A stretch of DNA of 64,000 nt from Candidatus Aminicenantota bacterium (GTDB lineage Bacteria; Acidobacteriota; Aminicenantia; JAMOAD01): NCBI GenBank assembly GCA_027061995.1, contig JAMOUT010000101.1:1-64000 (forward strand), given 5' to 3'. Every line of letters begins with the position of its first letter. The first letter of the stretch is position 1. Both the position numbers and the translations under genes were made by a program. The notes below the pieces were generated by a model. It made no database searches. It saw only the letters and a list, made by a program, of their open reading frames with translations, and had not been told where the DNA came from. Positions 16,983 to 26,700 of the stretch are shown here, in pieces.

Positions 16983-17907
16983 GCTATTTTCAACAGAATA
17001 TTTAATCCAAATCCATACGATAAAACAAAAAGATATTAAAGTTTTTAAAGAACAACTTATCAAATATAGAGAAATCGGTTTTTCAGGAGCAATAATAAGA
17101 GTTTTTCAAAACAGAGATGATAGTTATCACTATATATCCCCTATATTAAACAAGAAAGGAGTTTATTTTTCAAACAATGAAAGGACTCCTACAATATCCC
17201 CGATTATTAATAAACTAACCTCTGATTATAATATTCCCGATTTTAAAACAATTGTTTGGATGAGCACAAGAAGGATGGATTGGGTCAATGGGAAAAGATT
17301 CGGAAAATATCTTATTCTTCAGAATAAGCAAAATCAAAAAAATATTTTATCTTATTTTAAAAGTTTAGCTAATTTCAAAATAGCTGGAATATTAATTCAA
17401 GATGACTTGGTTATAAAGAAAAAAGAGGAAAATTTTTTGGGAGTAAAAAATAAAAAAGAGATAATTCTTCAATACCTTCAAAATATAAAAAAAATTATCG
17501 GCAAAAAAGAACTTATAACAAATATCTATTATGAAGTCCCGTATAATTCGGCAATAGGAGACAGCTGGTACGGACAAAATATGGATGATTTTTTTAATGT
17601 CGGAGTTGATAGTGTTGCGATAATGCTATACCAAAAACAAATCCAAAGAGAGTTAAAATTAAATGATACAAAATTATATCAATATATAAATAAAATCATA
17701 AATAATCTAAAACCTTATGCTGAAAAAACTTATATAAAACTTCAAATAACAGATTTTAAAACCGGGAAATTCATAAAAATAGACAGATTATTGAAAATAA
17801 TTAATCTTATCCCCGATAATTTCAAAGGGATTATATTCACCCCCGTTAGAACCGATAAATTTACATATCTCTATTTAAAATCATTAATCGGTAGGATAAA
17901 AAAATAA
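16870..17907 (+). CDS. Exported PgaB C-terminal-like (GHL13/GH153) glycosidase-fold protein
   Basis: 345 residues. The start lies inside lipM: AAAAGGA at 16856-16862 sits 7 bases before the ATG at 16870, and the hydrophobic segment LILLSIINIPLLIGITSS that follows would be the signal peptide. There is no start codon between the lipM stop and the conserved part, so the 113-base overlap appears real. The mature part resembles the GH domain of PgaB: FSGAIIRVFQNRDDS, GVYFSN (near 97), KTIVWMSTRRMDW (near 127-139) and GWYGQ-like loops around DSWYGQNMDDF. PgaB uses this domain to bind or cleave de-N-acetylated PNAG in the periplasm. Here it lacks the usual N-terminal deacetylase half. Assignment to the family is a motif-level inference; catalytic acids were not individually placed. 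Confidence 0.6.
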   Translation: MNLKLILRNMFLIKRILKQLILLSIINIPLLIGITSSKLFSTEYLIQIHTIKQKDIKVFKEQLIKYREIGFSGAIIRVFQNRDDSYHYISPILNKKGVYFSNNERTPTISPIINKLTSDYNIPDFKTIVWMSTRRMDWVNGKRFGKYLILQNKQNQKNILSYFKSLANFKIAGILIQDDLVIKKKEENFLGVKNKKEIILQYLQNIKKIIGKKELITNIYYEVPYNSAIGDSWYGQNMDDFFNVGVDSVAIMLYQKQIQRELKLNDTKLYQYINKIINNLKPYAEKTYIKLQITDFKTGKFIKIDRLLKIINLIPDNFKGIIFTPVRTDKFTYLYLKSLIGRIKK

Positions 17908-17994
17908 ATTACGGTTAAAAAATTATCCAAAAAATTAAAAACCGGATTACTTCTCTTAAAACTTTTATCTATTATATTAAATATTAAATAAAAA

Positions 17995-18020
17995 AAGGGG
18001 GAGCAAAACCGCTCCCCCTT
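17995..18020. terminator. Bidirectional rho-independent terminator
   Basis: A perfect 10-bp stem, AAGGGGGAGC (17995-18004) and GCTCCCCCTT (18011-18020), with a 6-base loop AAAACC. A T-rich tail follows on the plus strand, and an A-run on the other side gives a T-run for minus-strand transcripts. It serves the plus-strand bactofilin operon and the convergent gdhA. Confidence 0.9.
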
Positions 18021-18040
18021 ATATTTTTCAGCTTTTCCTA

Positions 18041-19399
18041 TTAAACGATTCCATAAGCAAGCATTGCATTAGCTACTTTTAAGAAGCCGGCAATATTTGC
18101 TCCATAGAGATAGTTTCCTTTATGTCCATATGCTTCAGCAGCTTCAAGTGAATTCTTATGAATACTCTTCATAATATTAAGAAGTTTTGCATCCACCTCT
18201 TCTCTTGTCCACTGAAGTCTCAAACTGTTCTGACTCATTTCAAGACCTGATACCGCGACACCACCTGCGTTTGCCGCTTTTGCAGGACCGTAAAGAACAT
18301 TATTATCAATATAAATCTTGATTGCATCAAGAGTTGAAGGCATATTTGCACCTTCGGATACACATACTACGCCGTTTTTAACGAGTGCATCAGCGTGATC
18401 TCCGTTAATTTCATTTTGAGTTGCCGAAGGAAGTGCCACATCAGCTTTAATACCTTGCTCTTTTACTACATCCCAAACACTTTTACCTGCATAATAATCA
18501 ACTCCGTATTTATCAGCATACTCTTTTACTCTTCCTCTTTTTACATTTTTGAGTTCCATTAGGAAATCCCATTTTTCCCCTTTGATACCATCCATATCAA
18601 CAACTGTTCCCGATGAATCGGAAATTGTGATTACTTTTCCACCGAGTTCATTGATTTTCTGGATTGTATATTGGGCAACATTTCCGGATCCACTTACGAT
18701 GACTGTTTTACCTGAAAAATCCAATCCTCTTGTTGCGAGCATCTCTGCCGCAAAATAAACATTACCATAACCTGTTGCTTCGGGTCTGATTAAGCTTCCG
18801 CCCCAGCCGTATGCTTTACCTGTTAGGACTCCGCCTGAATGCTCATTGGTTATTTTTTTATACATACCAAGCATATAACCGATCTCTCTTCCTCCGACTC
18901 CGATATCTCCGGCGGGAACATCCGTGTTAGGTCCGATGTGTCTGAAAAGTTCTCTCATAAAAGAATATGTAAATCTCATAACCTCTGCATCCGATTTTCC
19001 TTTAGGATCAAAATCAGATCCACCTTTTGCTCCACCCATGGGAAGGGTAGTCAAAGCATTTTTGAAAATCTGCTCAAAACCCAAGAATTTAATAATTCCT
19101 TCATAGACCGAAGGATGAAATCTCAAACCACCCTTATAAGGTCCGATTGCATTATTAAACTCAATTCTCATCCCTCTGTTTACCTGAACATTTCCTTCAT
19201 CATCTTCCCAAGGAACTCTGAAAATAACCTGTCTATCAGGTTCCACGATTCTGTCATAAATTTTAGCTTTGACAAATTCGGGATGTTTCTCAACGGTAGG
19301 TTCAAGAGTTGTTAAAACCTCTTCGACCGCCTGATGGAATTCAGGCTGTGCCGGATTTTTTACTTTAACTTTTGCGATTACATCACTAATAACTGACAT
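18041..19399 (-). CDS. gdhA: Glutamate dehydrogenase, hexameric NADP-type
   Basis: 452 residues, the usual length for the small hexameric enzyme. It interconverts glutamate with 2-oxoglutarate and ammonia in the cytoplasm. The substrate pocket is clear: KGGLRFHP, then PMGGAKGGSDFDP (about 120-132) containing the catalytic lysine, and GPNTDVPAGDIGVGGREIGY. The dinucleotide fold reads VIVSGSGNVAQY. A strong AAGGAGG site and its own near-perfect promoter lie upstream, and the gene ends at a strong terminator, so it is transcribed alone and probably highly. In an amino-acid fermenter it links deamination to NAD(P)H; with glnA in the window it also covers ammonia assimilation. Confidence 0.97.
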   Translation of the reverse strand: MSVISDVIAKVKVKNPAQPEFHQAVEEVLTTLEPTVEKHPEFVKAKIYDRIVEPDRQVIFRVPWEDDEGNVQVNRGMRIEFNNAIGPYKGGLRFHPSVYEGIIKFLGFEQIFKNALTTLPMGGAKGGSDFDPKGKSDAEVMRFTYSFMRELFRHIGPNTDVPAGDIGVGGREIGYMLGMYKKITNEHSGGVLTGKAYGWGGSLIRPEATGYGNVYFAAEMLATRGLDFSGKTVIVSGSGNVAQYTIQKINELGGKVITISDSSGTVVDMDGIKGEKWDFLMELKNVKRGRVKEYADKYGVDYYAGKSVWDVVKEQGIKADVALPSATQNEINGDHADALVKNGVVCVSEGANMPSTLDAIKIYIDNNVLYGPAKAANAGGVAVSGLEMSQNSLRLQWTREEVDAKLLNIMKSIHKNSLEAAEAYGHKGNYLYGANIAGFLKVANAMLAYGIV

Positions 19400-19463
19400 A
19401 TAATACCTCCTTTGATATTTAATTGATTTATTAAAATTCTTTGATTTGTAATGTTCATTGATA

Positions 19464-19491
19464 ATTATATCAAATTAAAATCTATTGTCAA
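19464..19491 (-). promoter_or_regulatory. Sigma-70 promoter of gdhA
   Basis: On the minus strand: consensus TTGACA (19491-19486), 16 bp, consensus TATAAT (19469-19464). The mRNA leader is about 55-60 bases and ends in an AAGGAGG ribosome site. The rest of the gap to 19691 is AT-rich with no further signal seen. Confidence 0.8.
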
Positions 19492-19691
19492 TAATTTTTC
19501 AAAAAAAAACGGACAAACCTTATATCTTTAAACTCACTCTTTGGTTTATGATTCTTGTTTTAACTCTGTTTATTATAGAAAAGATTCTTTAAAAAAATAT
19601 TCAAGTTCTATTTAAGATTTATTAGATTTCTTTCAAGATACTAAGAGAAATTCAATGAATAGTTTTCAGTTTCCGTATTCTTTTAACTTTA

Positions 19692-20819
19692 TCATAGCCC
19701 TATTATCTTATATACCGTAAAAAATTGATTTCCGGAATTATCGTATCTTATCGTATATAGTCTTTTATTTTTTATTTTTTGATAACCACTGTTTGCTTTA
19801 CTATATACGGGAAGAGGAATACTACATAAAAGCCACCCTTTTTCATTAAATATCTCATGGATATAATTTCCCGAATGATTATCTATTTCATAGGTTTGAA
19901 CAAATATATAACCAGCATCCGATAAAGTCATCGTATGAAAAGGGGGAAGATATTTCGGAAAATAAAATTTGTTTTTTATCTCTTTCATGAATCCCCGTTT
20001 AAATAATGATTCGAATTCCTTAATATATCTTTCATAAGGTTTTATTTTTTTATAATTCACTCTTATTATTTTTTTAATCAATTTACCGTTCAAATTATAA
20101 ACTCTAATCTCATAACCATCCTGCTGTGAAAAAGAATATATTTTTGAGTTCCTTACCATAAAACCCATATTGCCATAAACAGCAGGTATTTTATCCCCCG
20201 TAGTAAAAGGATTATCCATCTTTCTTTTACTCAGAACCACCAATAATTTATTATCTTTTGAATATAAAACATTTTCTATAAACAGAGTTTTTTTCTCTAA
20301 AAATGATTTCTCCTTTATATAATTTCCGTTTTCCAGGACATAGAAATTCGGCGAATTATAACCAGCTCTCTTTTTCTCTTTTATAAAATTTCCTTCACTA
20401 TCAAAATAAATAACTTTCATATTTCCGCTATCGCAAATAACAAGTCTCCCTCTTCCATCAAAATACATTGAAGAAACTTCCGCTATCTCCTCAGGACCTT
20501 GTCCTATTTTCCCGAAATTTTTAATAAATTTACCTTTATTGTCAAAAATAAAAATACCTGATTTATCCGAAAAAAAGTATATATACCCTATTTTTGAAAC
20601 CGCGAAAGTTCCGAATTCTGCAAATTTCTTATCTAATAATTTATCGCTGATACCTATTTCAAATTCTTTTTCAAGTTTTGGACATCTTCCGTCATTTTTT
20701 AAAAAGGAATAGTTTTTGATAATTTTAATACCATTTTTATTCTCAATTTCATAAGATTTTTCTGTTTTAGCACAGAACCCGAAAATCAAAACAAAAATAA
20801 AAAAACACAATTTTTTCAT
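19692..20819 (-). CDS. Exported 6-bladed beta-propeller (NHL-like) protein
   Basis: 375 residues with a hydrophobic N-terminus ending at FGFCAK; the Cys may be a lipoprotein site, although the lipobox is poor. The body has repeated blades of the NHL/6-bladed propeller type, such as IFIFDNKGKFIKNFGKIGQGPEEI, LVICDSGNMKVIYFDSEGNFI and YEIRVYNLNGKLI. Similar proteins are common surface or periplasmic binding proteins with no fixed function. AAGGAG precedes the ATG. It is the last gene of the operon that begins with the alpha-2-macroglobulin gene, 25 bases after the methyltransferase gene. Confidence 0.7.
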   Translation of the reverse strand: MKKLCFFIFVLIFGFCAKTEKSYEIENKNGIKIIKNYSFLKNDGRCPKLEKEFEIGISDKLLDKKFAEFGTFAVSKIGYIYFFSDKSGIFIFDNKGKFIKNFGKIGQGPEEIAEVSSMYFDGRGRLVICDSGNMKVIYFDSEGNFIKEKKRAGYNSPNFYVLENGNYIKEKSFLEKKTLFIENVLYSKDNKLLVVLSKRKMDNPFTTGDKIPAVYGNMGFMVRNSKIYSFSQQDGYEIRVYNLNGKLIKKIIRVNYKKIKPYERYIKEFESLFKRGFMKEIKNKFYFPKYLPPFHTMTLSDAGYIFVQTYEIDNHSGNYIHEIFNEKGWLLCSIPLPVYSKANSGYQKIKNKRLYTIRYDNSGNQFFTVYKIIGL

Positions 20820-20844
20820 TTTATTACTCCTTTGCTCCTCTTTT

Positions 20845-21405
20845 TTAAATATACCTTCTTACTCTTTTTTTATATTTACGATATTTTTCACCATGAAGAT
20901 TCTCAAGATATTTTTCCTCTTTTAAAATCATAAGATGAAAAAGGATGATTGTGATTATCACTGTTATAAACAAAATGAGCGATGGAAGAGATAACAGCAT
21001 ACCGATTAAAACCAAATCATATGAAAGAAAATAGGGATTCCTTGATATTTTGTATAAACCTGTTTCTATAAGCTCTGTTTTTTCATTTTCATCAACCCCT
21101 ATTCTCCAGGATTTTTTCATATTCAAAGATGAGAGAATACTTATTATTAATCCCATAGAGATTAAAAAAGCCCCTATTGCCCTTAAAACAGGGGAAAAAC
21201 CTATTATAAAAAGATACTTTCCTATCTCCGGAAATAAAAGATAAAACAGGAATATAACCGAAGATAAACCTGCGAAAAAAACCGAGCTGTTTACAAGCGA
21301 ATTTTTCGCTTTAACAGGCTTTCTTAATTCTTTGGATAATAGATAAGCCCTTAAAAAGAAAAACAGGTAAAAAACAAATATTAAAAATATCAAAAAATAT
21401 CTCAT
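20845..21405 (-). CDS. Isoprenylcysteine carboxyl methyltransferase/PEMT-family membrane methyltransferase
   Basis: 186 residues with about five hydrophobic helices. The C-terminal signature is TGLYKISRNPYFLSYDLVLIG followed by EEKYLENLHGEKYRKYKKRVRRYI, which binds S-adenosylmethionine in the ICMT/PEMT superfamily. Bacterial members methylate lipids or unknown membrane substrates, so the acceptor is not predictable. It overlaps the start of the PBP1C gene stop by four bases (ATGA), so it is translated with that gene. Confidence 0.82.
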   Translation of the reverse strand: MRYFLIFLIFVFYLFFFLRAYLLSKELRKPVKAKNSLVNSSVFFAGLSSVIFLFYLLFPEIGKYLFIIGFSPVLRAIGAFLISMGLIISILSSLNMKKSWRIGVDENEKTELIETGLYKISRNPYFLSYDLVLIGMLLSLPSLILFITVIITIILFHLMILKEEKYLENLHGEKYRKYKKRVRRYI

Positions 21406-23720
21406 TGTCTTAATATGATATCATCTTTTCCGAATATTTTAATATTGATGCTTACAGGTTTTCCCTGATTCCCGTTCTCATCTATTATCTCTATCTTATG
21501 GATTCCCTGTTTAGCCGAATAAAACATTTTAAATCCTTTTCCTATGAATCTGTTATCCACAAACCAATAAACACTCATATCGGATTTAAGAGGGATTTTT
21601 CTCTTTTCAATATTTGTGTTTCCGGGGAAAATAAAAACTTGTTTATCTTCGGGAAATATTATCTTTGCTGTTTTATAATTTGACACATCTCCGCATCTTC
21701 TATCCCGAGCGGGAAGTTTTTCAAGAAGAATCCCCCTTTTACGATACCAAAAGGCTATATCCGGAGGATAAACTCTGAAAATCTTTTCTTCGTAATCCTC
21801 CTTGTCATTCATAACGGATGGACAAACTATTTTACCGGTTTTTTTGTCAATAAAAAATTTTTTATGATAGGGACATTTTTTTCGTGGAACTCTGTTTTTC
21901 AAAACCAATACCTGTTTCAGATTCTTTTCCCCTTCGATGGGAAGCATCCCCGAATACCTGCAAACCTCTATCTTTATCAAATCATTGGGCTTTTTAAACC
22001 ATTTCTCTCCTCTGCCTCTGTTTTTGAGAAAATTAAAAATCTCAAATAAAAGGGGGGTGGCTATCCTTGCTCCGACAATATCGGCTGAACTTTCATTGTC
22101 AAAATTGCCGCTCCAGACCCCTACGGTAAAATCGGGATTATATCCCACACTCCAAGCATCAAAATGGCCGTAAGATGTCCCGGTTTTCCATGCTATTATG
22201 GGGATATTTTCAATATATCTCCAGCTTTCGGGGAAATCAGGTCTCTGATGCTCTGACAGGATTTTCGAGATAAGATAAGTTGTCCCGGGGGAATAAATCT
22301 TTCTCCCTCTTAACCCCTTTTCCCCTTTCAGGTATCTTATATCATAAAGTTTTCCGCCGAGAGGGAAAACAGTGTAAGCTCTTGTAAGCTCGAGAAGATT
22401 GATACTGCATCCTCCGAGAATAATGGATAATCCGTAATTATCAAATGATTTGAGAGAATTGAATTTTAATCTTCCGAGTAGATTATAAAATTTCTCAAGA
22501 CCAACCTCTTTTAAAAGATTTACCGCGGGAACATTTAAGGATTGGGCGAGAGCTGTTTTTGCAGGCACAAGCCCTCTGTATATATCTTTATAATTCTTAG
22601 GAGCATAAGCTTTAAACTCTATGGGGATATCTTTTAAAAGTGTATCCGTGTTTAAAAATCCGTTTTCTATCGCAAAGGCATAGAGAAAAGGTTTGAGAGT
22701 TGAACCCGGAGAACGAAGGCTTAAGAACCCTTTTATCTGCCCTCCGTTTTTATCAAAATAATCCTGAGAGCCTATGATAGCTTCAAATGTTTTTTCTCTG
22801 TTATTTATCACTACTACCGAGAGATTTTTCACCATAAGATTTTTTATGGATTGATAATAATTTTTTACTATTTTTTCAATCCCTTTTTGAGTATTATAAT
22901 CTATTGTGGTTATGAGTTTTTTGTTTTTCGGGAATTTTGTTTTTAAAAAATCGGAAAAATGGGGAATATTAAAAGGTAAAGGTTTTTTTGAGGGAAAACT
23001 TTTTATCTTTAAACCTCTTAAATAATCTGCCCTGTTAAGTATTTTTTTTGATTTGAGTTTTTTCAATAGCTTTTTATAGTATTTGAAGATTTTTTTTCTG
23101 TTTTTCCCTTTTAAATTTAAAAGATTGGGATTTTTGGGGATGATGGTTAAAAGTGCAATCTCCTGAGAGTTAAGTGCTGTAACTGGTTTTCCGAAATATA
23201 TCCGCGAGGCGGCTCCTATCCCCTCTATATTTGAGCCGTAAGGAGTTATATTAAGATATATCTCCATAAGCTTTTTTTTGGAATAATGAAGTTCAAGTTG
23301 GACAGCTCTTGCAGCTTCGATAATCTTTGACAATATATTTCTGTTTTTAGGCTCCATCATCCTTGCTATCTGCATTGTGATTGTAGAGCCGCCGGAAACA
23401 ACTTTTTTTGCTTTTATATTATTGATAAAAGCTCTTACTATTGATAACGGATTTATCCCGAAATGATAGAAAAAATATCTGTCTTCGGATATGAGAAAGA
23501 TCTTAATTATTTTTTTCGGTATTTTGTTGTAAGGGATAAATATTCTTACTTTATCATCACCTGTCAGATAGAGTCTTGCGAGTTTACCGCTTTTATAATA
23601 AACAATCGTTGATTTTTCAGGGAAAAGTCTCTCTTTCGGCAAAGGAAAAATCCTGTCAAATAAAAACAAAATGAATAATAAAACCGCTATTATTAAAATC
23701 GGTTTTTTATATTTTCGCAT
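21402..23720 (-). CDS. pbpC: Penicillin-binding protein 1C
   Basis: 772 residues. An N-terminal anchor helix is followed by a GT51 transglycosylase domain (SEDRYFFYHFGINP near 80, GGSTITMQIARM near 112) and a transpeptidase domain with SPGSTLKPF (catalytic Ser near 338), QSLN and KTGTS (near 511). A C-terminal BiPBP_C domain closes the protein. PBP1C makes glycan strands and binds few beta-lactams in E. coli. It lies 3 bases after the alpha-2-macroglobulin gene; this pairing is widely conserved and suggests the two guard the periplasm or repair the wall after breach. Confidence 0.95.
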   Translation of the reverse strand: MRKYKKPILIIAVLLFILFLFDRIFPLPKERLFPEKSTIVYYKSGKLARLYLTGDDKVRIFIPYNKIPKKIIKIFLISEDRYFFYHFGINPLSIVRAFINNIKAKKVVSGGSTITMQIARMMEPKNRNILSKIIEAARAVQLELHYSKKKLMEIYLNITPYGSNIEGIGAASRIYFGKPVTALNSQEIALLTIIPKNPNLLNLKGKNRKKIFKYYKKLLKKLKSKKILNRADYLRGLKIKSFPSKKPLPFNIPHFSDFLKTKFPKNKKLITTIDYNTQKGIEKIVKNYYQSIKNLMVKNLSVVVINNREKTFEAIIGSQDYFDKNGGQIKGFLSLRSPGSTLKPFLYAFAIENGFLNTDTLLKDIPIEFKAYAPKNYKDIYRGLVPAKTALAQSLNVPAVNLLKEVGLEKFYNLLGRLKFNSLKSFDNYGLSIILGGCSINLLELTRAYTVFPLGGKLYDIRYLKGEKGLRGRKIYSPGTTYLISKILSEHQRPDFPESWRYIENIPIIAWKTGTSYGHFDAWSVGYNPDFTVGVWSGNFDNESSADIVGARIATPLLFEIFNFLKNRGRGEKWFKKPNDLIKIEVCRYSGMLPIEGEKNLKQVLVLKNRVPRKKCPYHKKFFIDKKTGKIVCPSVMNDKEDYEEKIFRVYPPDIAFWYRKRGILLEKLPARDRRCGDVSNYKTAKIIFPEDKQVFIFPGNTNIEKRKIPLKSDMSVYWFVDNRFIGKGFKMFYSAKQGIHKIEIIDENGNQGKPVSINIKIFGKDDIILRQ

Positions 23721-23723
23721 ATA

Positions 23724-26700
23724 TTATTTTATTATAAATCTCCCTTTATTATTCAAGCTTCTTTTCATAGGTGAATACATAAGCTCCCCTTTGACTGGCG
23801 GCAGAACAAAATCACCTTTGCTGACAGCTCTTATGACATAATAGAAAAATCCCTGCTTTGCATTATAGTTTCCGAAAATCATCAATCTGTCATCCCTTAT
23901 ATCGGTATATTCGGGGATAAAAGAGGGTTTGCCGAGCCAATTAATCGGATGCTCTCTTCCGATTCGCGGATTTTCTATCTCAAATCCTGCGGGGATTCTG
24001 TCAACTATGGCAAGATTATCCAATCGTCCCATAAAACTTGTGATAGTTAATTTTACCACTATAAGGGATGCAACGGTTGTTGAATATATTCCCCCTTCCG
24101 CGGGAATAGGGGTTCCGTCCATAGTATAATATTTTCTCTCTATATTAAATCCGTTTGAGATATTTTTGTAAAAACTGTCTTTTTTTCTTCCTGAAACCGT
24201 CAAAAACAGATAAACAGGTTCACCTTTATTGATTATTTTAATATTCTCCCCATGATAATCGGCAATATTGTAAAAACCACCTGTTTTACCGATTTTCTTA
24301 ACTGTTTTATCATTAACCATTATCTCAGCATTAATATCCGATAATCTCTCTTTTCTTAGAATTTTACCCAAGCCGAGAACAGACCATACAAGCTCCTGAG
24401 TTGTATAATAATATGAAGGTCTTTGTTTTAGCATTGCGACTATCTGTTTTGCATAAGTGAATTTTTCGGGAGAATCTGTTTCAGCCGTAAGATAGAGCCT
24501 GACAGCATAGCTCCTTAAAGATGAGCCATAGTATGAACTCATAAAATCCATTCCCGAATTTTCTTTGAGTATTTTCTTTCCTCTCTCATAATTTCCGAGA
24601 TTTATGTATGCTCCGCCGATAAAAGCTCGTCCTTCAAGACTCATATATTTATAATAATTATCATAGTATGAATCAAGTTCTCTTTGGGTAAATCTACCGA
24701 GTTTTGTTAAAACATATATTGTATAAGCTGATCTATTGAATTGATAAATGTAATAATTGCCCTCTTTTTGTGCGGGTTTTTTGTATCTTATGGAATCTTT
24801 CAGATAATTAACTCCGTTTCTTAATACAAAATCTGGGATTTCGTATCCGTTTTGTTTTGCTTCATAAAGAAAATGCATCGCATAGGTTGAACCCCAAGCA
24901 ACTTCATAACTGCCCCCTGGCCAAAATGTAAATCCGCCTGAAACAGTTTGCATTGATAGAACCCTGTTTATCCCCGCATCAACATATTTATATATGTTTT
25001 TATCTTTTAAAATATCGGGATTTATTGTATTCAAAATATCTTTCAGATACAACAGAGGAAATACGGATGAAACCGTCTGCTCTATACATCCGTAAGGATA
25101 CCTTATAAGATTTTGCATAAACCCGAGCTCTTTAATATATTCGAAATTGGATATTGAAAGATTGAGATTTACCCCCGATTTCCATTTTGTAAGATCAACG
25201 GGAACAGTAAATTCTCCGTTTTCAATCTTATAAGAGTTTACTTCCTGCTCTTCAGGCATGGAATCCTTTATCGGGATATCAATCTTTTTGTCCACTTTTG
25301 TAGAATCATCGGAAGCAATAAGCTTAAATATTGCCGCCTTTTTATTTGTGTCCATAACTGAGAACATAAGATTAAATCTAACCGAACTATTCTTTTTTAT
25401 CAATATCTTGGGTGGGAGTGAGGATTCGAGTTTGAGATTATCATTTGCTAACTTTAACCTGACATATTGTGAAGTCCCTTTATTATTGAATATTTCAACC
25501 GGAACCGTGAATCTGTCCCCCTTTATGAGAACTCTCGGAAGAGTGGCTTCTATCGTAATATTATCTTTTATAAAAACCGTTTTTTCACCGTTTCCGAATT
25601 TTTCCCCTGCCGTTGCCACAACCATAACCCTTAATCTACCTTGGTAATTTGGAATTTTAAATTTAACTTCCCATTCACCTCTGTTATTGAGTTGTCCTAT
25701 ACCCGACCATAATGATACAGGTTTTACCCTTCTTACGACAGGAGGTTTACCTTTTTTCATCACTCCTTCATCTCCGGAACCAGCTCCATTCCTTCTGTAA
25801 TCTGAAAGATCAGGCAAAAGCATACCGAACATATCGTATGTCCATGTTTCAAGCCTTCTTTTCCTGAAAAAGAATCCTACGGGGTCAGGGGTGGAAAAAT
25901 CTGTTATTTGAAGTATCCCCTCGTCAACCGCTGCAATTGTTATATTAACAGGTTTTTTTGATTTTGTTTTAACTTTTATTAAAAGATTTTCTCCCGGTTT
26001 TACCTTTTCGGGAGTTTTTATATCTATTTTTAACAGATTTTTGTCGGGGATTATTTTCAGAGGGGCGGTTCCGAAAGCTCTCGAAGGAAAAGGATCATTA
26101 TTATCGGTTTTCTTGATTATCAAAAGGGAGATATAAACATTGGGAAGATACATGTTTTTTCTGATTTTAATCTTAATATCCTGTTTTCCCCTCTTAATAT
26201 CTTTCCATTTTGAATAAAGGAGCTCATTCCCCTCGACACTTATCAAAAGTTTGCCGTCAAAAGGTGCTGTAAAACCAACCTTTACTTTATCACCTACCTC
26301 TGCAACTTTTTTATCAAGGATAAGATTCATTCTTTCGGCTGGCCTGCTCCTCTTTTCCTCTCCTCCGATATCCCACCAATAAGTGGAAAGAATTGCATCC
26401 GTGATAGCATCACCGTTTTTATCTTTTACTCTGATTCTGTATGTTCCCCAATTAGGGGTAAAAGAGATGTTGAATTTTCCGTTTGAACAATCCGTTTTTC
26501 CGCTGTCAATCAATTCTTCATAACTCACCCTTTTATATTTTGATCTCCATTCATCTCTATCATAATAATATACCCAACTGTAATCTCTCTTATATATCTC
26601 AAAAACAAGCTTTTTATTCTCTTTAATCAATTTACCGTCGGAACTTAGGATAACCCCTTTAAGCTCGGTCTTTTCCCCGCTGCCGAGGTATCCTGCGGGA

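Noticed and set aside
18839-19315. 158-codon plus-strand frame opposite gdhA
   Set aside because: Antisense shadow of a highly conserved enzyme gene; the product has no recognisable domain.
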